From JBICHN01 sp043101845 (GTDB lineage Bacteria > Planctomycetota > Phycisphaerae > Phycisphaerales > UBA5793), in contig JBICHN010000011.1 in the NCBI GenBank assembly GCA_043101845.1, forward strand, positions 620,001 through 684,000: DNA of 64,000 nucleotides. The letters run 5' to 3'. Positions 50,579-57,932 of the stretch are shown here, piece by piece. Position 1 is the stretch's first letter; every line of letters starts with the position of its first letter. The notes beneath the pieces were generated by a model. The model was given only the letters and a program-made list of their open reading frames with translations. It was not told the DNA's origin and did not search any database. The translations under genes were made by a program, and so were the position numbers.

Positions 50579-50806
50579 GCGGGGTCCGTTCCGTGTGTCA
50601 GCGCGTTCTAGGTATCCATCGGACAGTCGACCGGCGCCACCGGAATTCTGAACCTGACCGTCACGACCGGATTCTCTTCACCAGCGGCCTTGGGTTTCTC
50701 AGCTTTCCAGGTGGCCGGCGTTGCGTCGAATCGTACCTTCGATCCGGTGGCCTCGGGGTGGGGCGCCAGACCGGGATTGCAACGGATGATTCGCGAAGGA
50801 GCCAAC

Positions 50807-51670
50807 ATGAACGCCATTCGAACCACCTTGATCGCGGCGGGGACGCTCGGAATCGCCCACGGCGTGATCGCGCAGGATGCCCCGCCCGACCACATCACGC
50901 TCACCGGCGTCGTCCGCGACTTCGTCGAACGGTCGAAACCCGGGGGCCATCCGGACTTCGAGCGGAAGCCCGACAGCGGCTTCGGGCATTACATGGGGAA
51001 TGTCGCCGGCTACCTCGACGAAGACGGGAAGCCCATCTTCGTCGGAGGCGGTCGCAAGGTCGCATCGCAGTGGAAGAACGCGGGCGGGTATCCCATTCAT
51101 CCGTCGCTCTATGACTCGTCGCTCGGCGACAGCTCCGGCTCCTATCAATCGGGCACGGACAATGGCGGCATCAGTTCGGCCGATTCGTTCTCGACCTGGT
51201 TCCGGGATGAGCCGGGACTCAACATGTCCCAGCCGCTCACGATGACGCTCGAGCGAACCGGCGGTTCGGATGAGATGCCGGTATACAGCTACGAGAACAA
51301 CTCGTTCTTTCCGATTGACGGGCAGCTCTTCGGGAACTCGGGCGGGACTCCCGACCATAACTTCCACTTCACTTTCGAGCTCCACACGGAGTTCACCTAC
51401 ATCGAGGGCGCCGGCCAGGCCTTCAGCTTCTACGGCGATGACGATGTCTGGGTGTACATCGACGGTCGACTCGTCATCGACATTGGCGGCGTGCACTCCA
51501 AAGTCCAGCAGATGGTCGAGCTCGATCGCCTCGGACTTCAGGATGGAAAGACCTATCCGCTCGACTTCTTCTTCGCCGAGCGGCACCGGACGCAGTCGAA
51601 CTTCCGCATCGACACGAGTCTCGTCCTCATGAACGCCGACCTGCCGACCGTGACTGCGGCGTATGACTGA
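50807..51670 (+). CDS. Exported fibro-slime domain protein
   Basis: A 287-residue exported protein with the fibro-slime domain described in Fibrobacter and slime moulds. After a signal peptide (IRTTLIAAGTLGIAHGVIAQ) it starts HITLTGVVRDFVERSKPGGH PDF. The PA14-like core has GQAFSFYGDDDVWVYIDGRL, VIDIGGVHSKVQQMVELDRL and YPLDFFFAERHRTQSNFRID. Such domains are placed with carbohydrate binding at the cell surface. The chain ends shortly after the domain, with no catalytic part and no sorting tail. AAGGAG at 50796-50801 supports ATG 50807. A terminator follows. Confidence 0.85.
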   Translation: MNAIRTTLIAAGTLGIAHGVIAQDAPPDHITLTGVVRDFVERSKPGGHPDFERKPDSGFGHYMGNVAGYLDEDGKPIFVGGGRKVASQWKNAGGYPIHPSLYDSSLGDSSGSYQSGTDNGGISSADSFSTWFRDEPGLNMSQPLTMTLERTGGSDEMPVYSYENNSFFPIDGQLFGNSGGTPDHNFHFTFELHTEFTYIEGAGQAFSFYGDDDVWVYIDGRLVIDIGGVHSKVQQMVELDRLGLQDGKTYPLDFFFAERHRTQSNFRIDTSLVLMNADLPTVTAAYD

Positions 51671-51715
51671 TTCGTGATTCGCTCCGACTCGACGGTTCCT
51701 CCATTGGAGATGACG

Positions 51716-51740
51716 AAGGCCGGCGCCTGGCGCCGGCCTT
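51716..51740 (+). terminator. Rho-independent terminator after the fibro-slime gene
   Basis: AAGGCCGGCGC (51716-51726), loop CTG, GCGCCGGCCTT (51730-51740): a perfect 11-base stem followed by TGTCGTTGTT. The T-run is weak. Confidence 0.75.
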
Positions 51741-51791
51741 TGTCGTTGTTCGGCCGCCCGTTATCGGATGACCCGTGCCAGGCCGCAGTTC

Positions 51792-51891
51792 AAACGCTTC
51801 GACGTTAAAGCGTTTCGCCGTGCGATTAAGTGCGCGACGCACAAGGTCGATCAAATGAGGGAGTGTGGTCGCGACAGCCTGATGCGACCAC
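51792..51891 (+). promoter_or_regulatory. Two hairpins in the leader of the HD-GYP gene
   Basis: AAACGCTT (51792-51799) pairs with AAGCGTTT (51808-51815). GTGGTCGC (51865-51872) pairs with GCGACCAC (51884-51891), ending five bases before the Shine-Dalgarno CGGAG (51896-51900). No known c-di-GMP riboswitch motif is present. Confidence 0.35.
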
Positions 51892-51909
51892 CCTGCGGAG
51901 TCCAGCTCG

Positions 51910-53307
51910 ATGTCGATCGCGCGACCGAAAGAGACCGGGGGCGAGCCACGGGGCGAATCGGCGCTGTCGGGCGCCTCGTCTCGACTCTCGTCGAGCGCCC
52001 GCTCCGGCTACATCCCGATCCCGCTCGAAAGGTCGCCCGCGGGGGCGTTCGATCAGATCTCAATCTATCTTCGGGGGAGCGAGGGCTTCGCACTCTATCG
52101 CGGCTCGACCTACCGATTCAACGAGGCGGATCGCAAACGACTCATCAGTCGGAATGTGCACTTCGTCTACATCCACATCGACGACCAGCAGCGACTGCGC
52201 CGGAACATTGAGAACAACCTGGCGGCGATCGCGCGCGATCCGGCCATCGCCGTGTCCGAGCGCTCGGCGATTCTGTACGAGACGAGCGTCCAGCTCATCG
52301 ACGAACTGCTCGCGGAGGCCGACCTCGACGGCGCGATCCCGCGCATTCGCCGAGTGTCGCATGCCGTGACGACGCTCGTCATGAACGAGCCGGCCGCGTT
52401 CTCGCATCTCTTCGCCGCGTCGAATCACGACTTCTATACCGCGACCCATATGGTCAATGTCTCGACATGGATGGTCGCGCTCGCGTACGCCATGGGCCAC
52501 CGTGACGCCGACGAGCTGGCGCACATCTGCGAAGCCGGCCTGCTTCACGACATCGGAAAGATGTTCATCCCGGAAGAGGTGCTCAACAAGAAGGAGACCC
52601 TCACTCCGAGTGAGTGGGCACAGATCAAGGGGCATGCGGCGAAGGGTCGCGAGCACCTCGAGGGCTTCGCCGGGATGAACGAGATTGTACTCGAGGTCAC
52701 CCATCATCACCACGAACGACTGGATGGCAGCGGATACCCCGATGGACTCCGGGGTGACGAGATCCCGCCGATCACGCGCATCGCCGCAGTGGTCGATTCG
52801 TTCGACGCGATGACCGCGATCCGCCCGTTCAAAGCGAATGTGATGTCGGTGGACGACGCGATCAAGACCCTTCAGCGCGAAACCCCGTCGAAGTACGATC
52901 CTGATGTCGTGCAGGCATGGCTCGGTCTCATTCGGCGGGTCGAGGCGCCAAAGATTGAAGCGCCCGAAGTTTCAATGAACGACTCGGATTCGGACAATCG
53001 ACGAGCGTTCGAGCGCTTCGCGTACCAGTGTCCGGCCCGCGTCTATCGGGTGGGGGACAACGGTGAGGCGGTCAAGGGACCCGCCATTCCCGCGACCACT
53101 CACAACATTTCAAGATCCGGACTCGGCTTCCTCAGTCAGTACCGTATCGAACTCGACGAGGAAATCAGGATTCACCTCATGGTGCCGAATGGAGACGAAC
53201 GCGTTCTCCAGGGACTCACCGTTCGAAGCCGCCCATACACGGACGGCTGGTACGATGTCGGCGTCCGATTCGGCAGTGACGAAGAGAAGCCGGCGACGGC
53301 CGCCTGA
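51910..53307 (+). CDS. HD-GYP phosphodiesterase with C-terminal PilZ domain
   Basis: A 465-residue cyclic di-GMP protein. An N-terminal region (about 45-165) has no named domain that I can fix. The HD-GYP domain (about 170-345) has LLHDIGKMFIPEEVL (HD 213-214), THHHHERLDGSGYPDGLRGD (GYP 275-277) and VVDSFDAMTA, all expected metal and active-site residues. The PilZ domain (about 364-457) has RRAFERF (RxxxR) and NISRSGLGFL (N/DxSxxG). It probably hydrolyses c-di-GMP and senses the same ligand, giving feedback. No membrane segment is seen. Genes for diguanylate cyclases are not in the window. It ends one base before the convergent cysK. Confidence 0.92.
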   Translation: MSIARPKETGGEPRGESALSGASSRLSSSARSGYIPIPLERSPAGAFDQISIYLRGSEGFALYRGSTYRFNEADRKRLISRNVHFVYIHIDDQQRLRRNIENNLAAIARDPAIAVSERSAILYETSVQLIDELLAEADLDGAIPRIRRVSHAVTTLVMNEPAAFSHLFAASNHDFYTATHMVNVSTWMVALAYAMGHRDADELAHICEAGLLHDIGKMFIPEEVLNKKETLTPSEWAQIKGHAAKGREHLEGFAGMNEIVLEVTHHHHERLDGSGYPDGLRGDEIPPITRIAAVVDSFDAMTAIRPFKANVMSVDDAIKTLQRETPSKYDPDVVQAWLGLIRRVEAPKIEAPEVSMNDSDSDNRRAFERFAYQCPARVYRVGDNGEAVKGPAIPATTHNISRSGLGFLSQYRIELDEEIRIHLMVPNGDERVLQGLTVRSRPYTDGWYDVGVRFGSDEEKPATAA

Positions 53308-54276
53308 TCACTCACGCTCACCTTCGAACAATGGGGTACTGAGATAGCGCTCGCCGGAGCTGCAGGCGATGGTGACGATCCGCTTGCCGCGAAACTCCGG
53401 ACGGGACGCCACACGCACCGCGGCCGCGACATTCGCGCCGGTGCTGATCCCGCCGATGATCCCTTCCTCGCGCGCGAGCCGTCGACCCCATTCGAACGCT
53501 TCATGATTCGACACGGTTTCGACGCCGTCGAGAAGCGCGGTGTCGAGATTCGCCGGGATGAAGCCGCCGCCGATTCCCTGGATCTTGTGCGGACCCGGCT
53601 TGCCGCCGGAGATGACCGGAGAGTCCGTCGGCTCCACGGCGATCGCCTTGAAGTCGGCGTTATGCGCGCGGATGAAACGCGTCACGCCGGTGATCGTGCC
53701 CCCAGTGCCGACGCCAGCGACGATGGCGTCGATCTTCTCGCCACTGTCGATCCAGATCTCCGGCCCGGTTGTCCGCTCATGGATCGCCGGGTTCGCAGGA
53801 TTGTCGAACTGCTGGGGCATGAAGGTGTTCGATCCCGATTCCGCGAGTTCGTGCGCCTTCTCGATGGCGCCACGCATGCCCTGATCGGTCGGCGTGAGCA
53901 CGAGATTGGCGCCGAAGTGCCTGAGAAGCGCCCGTCGCTCGACGCTCATCGACTCGGGCATGGTCAGGGTCAACCGGTAACGCCGCGCGGCGCAGATGAA
54001 GGCCAGCGCGATGCCGGTGTTACCGCTCGTCGGCTCGATGATGTGCGTCTCGGGATGAATGCGTCCGTCGCGCTCACCCGCTTCGATCATGGCGATGCCG
54101 ATCCGGTCCTTCACACTCGAGAGCGGGTTGTCGAACTCGAGCTTCAGATAGACTTCGGCGCCGTTCGATGGCGCCAGGCGTTGCAGGCGCACCATCGAAG
54201 TATTCCCGATGCGATCGACAATGCTCGGATACGAGCGGCGATGAATGACGCGATCGGTTGGAGTCTGTACGGACAT
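53308..54276 (-). CDS. cysK: Cysteine synthase A
   Basis: O-acetylserine sulfhydrylase, PLP-dependent, 322 residues. LEFDNPLSSVKDRIGIAMIE has the PLP-binding Lys56, IIEPTSGNTGIALAFICAAR the substrate loop, VAGVGTGGTITGVTRFI the phosphate loop, and EGIIGGISTGANVAAAV the C-terminal segment. It makes cysteine from O-acetylserine and sulfide. AGGAGGT six bases before ATG 54276 fixes the start. It abuts the HD-GYP gene convergently. cysE is not in the window. Confidence 0.96.
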   Translation of the reverse strand: MSVQTPTDRVIHRRSYPSIVDRIGNTSMVRLQRLAPSNGAEVYLKLEFDNPLSSVKDRIGIAMIEAGERDGRIHPETHIIEPTSGNTGIALAFICAARRYRLTLTMPESMSVERRALLRHFGANLVLTPTDQGMRGAIEKAHELAESGSNTFMPQQFDNPANPAIHERTTGPEIWIDSGEKIDAIVAGVGTGGTITGVTRFIRAHNADFKAIAVEPTDSPVISGGKPGPHKIQGIGGGFIPANLDTALLDGVETVSNHEAFEWGRRLAREEGIIGGISTGANVAAAVRVASRPEFRGKRIVTIACSSGERYLSTPLFEGERE

Positions 54277-54351
54277 AGCGGGACCTCCTGTCGAATCGAA
54301 ACGGACTGACCCGATGGATGCGTGAATGCCCGGCCGATCGCCAGGCCGGCC

Positions 54352-55341
54352 TCATCGCCGATCAATCTTCAAGAGAAACGCGCGACGAACGCCTTGTCGG
54401 AACGCGTGTCCGACGATCCATCCCTCGTCGTTCGCGTCGTCGGCCCGGACGAGTTCCCAGCCGCTCGCGGGATCGATCAGCGAATTCAAATCGATCATCT
54501 CTCCGTCAAGCAGCGCGAACGCATGCGTCGCGCTCTGCGCGTTATCCGAATAGCCGACGGCCAATCCTCCGGGGCTGATTCCCAGGCACGCGCCGCGGCT
54601 CCCGCCGAGGGTGCCGAGATCGCGAAGTTTGAAGGAAGCCCCCTGCGGCTCGAGCAGGACCGCGTGAGTCTTGCCCTCGATGTGCCCGGCGCCGGCGATG
54701 ACGCCCGCGTCGTTGATGGCGCGGGCCGAGGTCAAGGTACTGTCCGCGTCGAGCGCGGTCAGCAGATTGAGATCCTTCAGTTCGCCTCGGCGGAAGATGA
54801 ACGGTCGGCGATCCGCCACGCCAAAAGTCACCTCGCCGACGACGACGCCCTGAGAATTGACCCCGGTGGCGTAATGCGGATCGTTTGGCCGGTCGGGCAG
54901 GGCGCCGATGTCGCGCATGCTCTGATTCGTCCAGAGAAACGCTCGCCAGATTCGATCGGCGTTGTTCGCATGACCGACGATGTGGCCTCGTTCGCTGATG
55001 GCGTGGGCCGAACTCTCGAGGCCGCCGAGCGCCCCGAGACTCTGCATTTCGCCGTCATGCCAGAGAAAGCCTCGGACACTGTCGAAATCCGCGTAGCGCG
55101 ACTCTCCGACAACCCGGCCCGCGTCATTGATGGCGAACGCGTAGCTGACATTGCCGCCGAGTGTTCCAAGGTCGTGGGCTTCGCCGTCGCGGTAAAGAAA
55201 CGCATGCTCTCGACCGTCCGCGTTGAAGGCGCCGCCGACGACTTCGCCCCGCGCATTGATGGCGTGAGCCCAGCTTTCGCCGCCCTCGCAGAGACCGAGA
55301 TCGATCAATTCCGCGCGACCTGTCAAGTTCGGTGTACTCAT
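54352..55341 (-). CDS. HAF-repeat protein, apparently not exported
   Basis: A 329-residue protein built of about seven repeats of the HAF type: INARGEVVGGAFNADGREHA, INDAGRVVGESRYADFDSVR, ISERGHIVGHANNADRIWRA, VNSQGVVVGEVTFGVADRRP, INDAGVIAGAGHIEGKTHAV, ISPGGLAVGYSDNAQSATHA and ANDEGWIVGHAFRQGVRRAF. Each alternates with a GTLGG-type turn (LGTLGGNVSYA). The function of HAF repeats is unknown. From ATG 55341 there is no signal peptide, which is unusual because most such proteins I know of are exported. An upstream in-frame start at 55389 adds no signal either. It is transcribed leftward. Confidence 0.8.
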   Translation of the reverse strand: MSTPNLTGRAELIDLGLCEGGESWAHAINARGEVVGGAFNADGREHAFLYRDGEAHDLGTLGGNVSYAFAINDAGRVVGESRYADFDSVRGFLWHDGEMQSLGALGGLESSAHAISERGHIVGHANNADRIWRAFLWTNQSMRDIGALPDRPNDPHYATGVNSQGVVVGEVTFGVADRRPFIFRRGELKDLNLLTALDADSTLTSARAINDAGVIAGAGHIEGKTHAVLLEPQGASFKLRDLGTLGGSRGACLGISPGGLAVGYSDNAQSATHAFALLDGEMIDLNSLIDPASGWELVRADDANDEGWIVGHAFRQGVRRAFLLKIDRR

Positions 55342-55397
55342 CGGCTCTGATCTGACGCAAATGTGTTCGCAGTGTAGGACCGACGCCACCCCGTCGG

Positions 55398-55433
55398 AAA
55401 ACGAGCGAGGCCCGATCGATGGGATCGGGCCTC
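55398..55433 (-). terminator. Leftward terminator after the phosphoglycosyl transferase gene
   Basis: GAGGCCCGATC (55407-55417) pairs with GATCGGGCCTC (55423-55433) in an 11-base stem with loop GATGG. On the minus strand TTTT follows five bases after the stem (55401-55398). It separates the transferase from the HAF gene downstream. Confidence 0.75.
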
Positions 55434-55468
55434 GGATAATTCAGTAACCAATCACTCGTCTTTGACGA

Positions 55469-57499
55469 TCAGACCTTCCCGCCCTTCAACGCTACGAGCG
55501 GAGTCGCCACACAGATCGCGATGTCGAGAATCAGCCCTCGCGCATGGAGGTACGCGAAGTCATATTCGACATGATAATGAATCGGTTCCGTGCGATGCGG
55601 GCACAACTGCCAGAGACCGGTGAGTCCGGGCGCTACTTCGAGCCGCCGGCGTTCGCGCGGAGTGTATCCGAGGCAGACGAACGGCTGATCGGGACGCGGT
55701 CCGACGAGACGCATTTCGCCCTTGATGACATTCCAGAGCTGCGGAATCTCGTCGACACCGAGCTTTCGAATCAAGCGGCCGACGCGCGTGATCCGCGGGT
55801 CATACTCCGAAGTGGGGGGGAATCCCTGCTTCGGAAGGTTCTTCTTCATGCTTCGGAATTTGAACATGGTGTACGGGCTGCCCCGGCGACCGGTCCGGTA
55901 CTGAGAGAACAGGCAGGGACGCCCGTCCTCGAGCATGATGAAGAGCATCGTCGCAATCGACGCCGGAAGTAGTGCGACAAAGATGAGCAGCGCGATGATC
56001 CGGTGCGCGAACTCATCGATGCGGTCGCGCGCCCGAGTCCACTTCGTTTCGACACGGTCTTCGAAGAGATAGCGCAGTACGAGGCAATCCGATGCGAAGA
56101 CAAGGTCGCCGAGGGATCGATATCCGATGATCAACGATCGAACCGCTTCATCAAGGACGAGCACCGTCGATCCGCGGCGGAGGTGATCCACGACCGCTTC
56201 GCGGAAGTGTTTGCTTCGCACGCCAATCTCCGACCGTCGGGCTTCGGGGCCGCCGAAGATGTCGCCGCATTGATCGAGTACGGCCATCGTCTGCTGGAAT
56301 CGTTCATGATCGCCGAAGACGATGACGGAGGCCACACCCGATCGTTCGACCCGCATGCGCCACCAGGTCACCTGCGCGATGAGCAGGGTGGTTGTCCATC
56401 CTGCGGCGAGCAGTATGAACACGAGACTGAACCACGAGAAGCCGAGGACGATCGAGACGACTACCTGCACCGCGGTTACAACGAGCGCGACCCGCAGCAC
56501 ATCGGCGATCGGCTCGGGCACAAGGCGAAGCGACCAGCCGCGAAGGGCGCGGCCCTGGGTGATGAACCCCGCCCACGCAGTCATTGATCCGATAGAGAGA
56601 ACAGCTTCGAACATCGGCCCCGCGTAGCCGTCCACGCTCGCAGCGCCGGTTTGCAGGGCGATGGGGATCCATGCCGGCAAATGACCGAACACGATGAGAA
56701 TGAGAGCGAGCCGTTGTCGACGGAGCAGCGCCATCCGCTCACGGTGCACGCTCGCCGCGAGGACGGGGAGGATGAGCACAAGGGGGAGGAATACGGCCGG
56801 ATCGAGGCTTCCTCGGCCCCAGGCGCCCCAGGTTCGCACCGCAAGCGCCGCCATCGCGACGCCGAGGAAGAGCGCTCCCGGATCATCCATGTACGCCCGT
56901 GAACTCGGGCGTTTGAACATGAAGAACCCGAGACTCGCCCCGCACAGCGCGAGCGAGTAGAGCATGGCGGGTGGATCGGCGGTGACGCCCACGGTGAGAT
57001 CGTGGACGAGGACCGTACAGCCAGACGCGACGAAGATGACGAGTGAGGCGAAGCCGTCAATGAAGTTAAGCACGATAAGAACATTGATCACGCCGACCAC
57101 GAAGACCGTGGTGACGATCACATCCACAACGGCCGAAGCGCCGCCGGTCGCGGGAATGCGGTAGCCCGCCGCCGCCGTGGCCAGCCCGAGCGCAATCTGC
57201 AGCATGATCTTGAGCGAGACACGCGCTCGGAGGCGGAACCCGGCGAGACCGAGGCCGAAGGCCAGCGTCAACGCCGAGAGAAAGACCCAGTCCTGCGATT
57301 GTCGCGTGAGATTCGCGACGAGCGCGAGGATGATCGCGGCGGCGGATACGACCCCGAGGCGAACACCCCAGGACCGGATCGGTGAGCGGCGTTGCGCCTG
57401 CTCCCCGATCTTGAGCACATACCGACCGATCAACGGAATGAGCAGCCCTCCCAAGGCTACCGCCGGCGCGGCCAAGCTGATCACCGCGAGCTGATTCAC
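55469..57499 (-). CDS. Monotopic phosphoglycosyl transferase fused to a degenerate WecA/MraY-like domain
   Basis: A 676-residue membrane protein; the C-terminal half is a bacterial sugar transferase (WbaP/WcaJ type) that loads a sugar-1-phosphate on undecaprenyl phosphate. Residues 1-285 are polytopic and resemble WecA/MraY: RARVSLKIMLQIALGLATAA (92-111), VLIVLNFIDGFASLV (140-154) and MFKRPSSRAYMDDPGALFLG (194-213), where WecA has NMVDGIDGL and FMGDAGS. The DD motif is missing and the second Asp of DGxDG is Ala, so this part may be inactive. A four-helix part and a Rossmann-like remnant (VIVFGDHERF) lead to the transferase, with FKFRSM (547-552), the catalytic pair LGVDEIPQL (Asp583, Glu584) and MRLVGPRP. 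GTG 57499 has GAGGGG eight bases upstream. Confidence 0.85.
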   Translation of the reverse strand: MNQLAVISLAAPAVALGGLLIPLIGRYVLKIGEQAQRRSPIRSWGVRLGVVSAAAIILALVANLTRQSQDWVFLSALTLAFGLGLAGFRLRARVSLKIMLQIALGLATAAAGYRIPATGGASAVVDVIVTTVFVVGVINVLIVLNFIDGFASLVIFVASGCTVLVHDLTVGVTADPPAMLYSLALCGASLGFFMFKRPSSRAYMDDPGALFLGVAMAALAVRTWGAWGRGSLDPAVFLPLVLILPVLAASVHRERMALLRRQRLALILIVFGHLPAWIPIALQTGAASVDGYAGPMFEAVLSIGSMTAWAGFITQGRALRGWSLRLVPEPIADVLRVALVVTAVQVVVSIVLGFSWFSLVFILLAAGWTTTLLIAQVTWWRMRVERSGVASVIVFGDHERFQQTMAVLDQCGDIFGGPEARRSEIGVRSKHFREAVVDHLRRGSTVLVLDEAVRSLIIGYRSLGDLVFASDCLVLRYLFEDRVETKWTRARDRIDEFAHRIIALLIFVALLPASIATMLFIMLEDGRPCLFSQYRTGRRGSPYTMFKFRSMKKNLPKQGFPPTSEYDPRITRVGRLIRKLGVDEIPQLWNVIKGEMRLVGPRPDQPFVCLGYTPRERRRLEVAPGLTGLWQLCPHRTEPIHYHVEYDFAYLHARGLILDIAICVATPLVALKGGKV

Positions 57500-57932
57500 A
57501 CTCTTTCCCCTCGATCTCCAGCGAGCGAAGCAGGACGGCGAGCCCACAGGAAACATCAACGCCGTCGCCGCGTTTGTCCCGAGAGTCGGGACGAGGACCC
57601 CTCCACGCGGCTTTCCATTATTCACCAGACTTGAGACAAATGAAAGCGGTTTTTCGGGATTGCGTCGAGGGAACCGTCATCACCGGGAGACACCCGGGAC
57701 CCCGGCCGATTATCCGCGGCGTTCGGGGCGCCTGTTCCAGGTTATTCGGTCTTTACCGGGACCCGGAGCTCTTCCTTCACCCGGTTGGCCCCTGCCGGCT
57801 GAGGCGTCTATTGTCCCGACACCCCCGGCGACCCCGGATGGAACTCTGCGCGCGGTGCGTGGACCGGTTTATCGGTCGCTCCGGCGGTATCCTCTTTGGA
57901 TTGCGCCGTCCTGGCGCAGAGTGCTTTTCACC
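57500..57932. other. 433-base divergent region between the transferase and rpsA
   Basis: No protein gene. It holds the promoters of the two divergent genes, but no convincing consensus pair is visible. Inverted repeats: GTCCCGA-GAG-TCGGGAC at 57576-57592, and TGCGCC (57902-57907) with GGCGCA (57913-57918) just before rpsA. Confidence 0.5.
57902..57918 (+). promoter_or_regulatory. Hairpin before rpsA start, no Shine-Dalgarno
   Basis: TGCGCC (57902-57907), loop GTCCT, GGCGCA (57913-57918), ending 14 bases before the rpsA ATG. The intervening GAGTGCTTTTCACC has no purine-rich Shine-Dalgarno. rpsA leaders in proteobacteria also lack one and are repressed by S1 itself, so autogenous control is plausible here. 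Confidence 0.4.

Noticed and set aside
51865..51891. c-di-GMP riboswitch upstream of the HD-GYP gene
   Set aside because: Hairpins are present but the conserved GEMM motifs are not.
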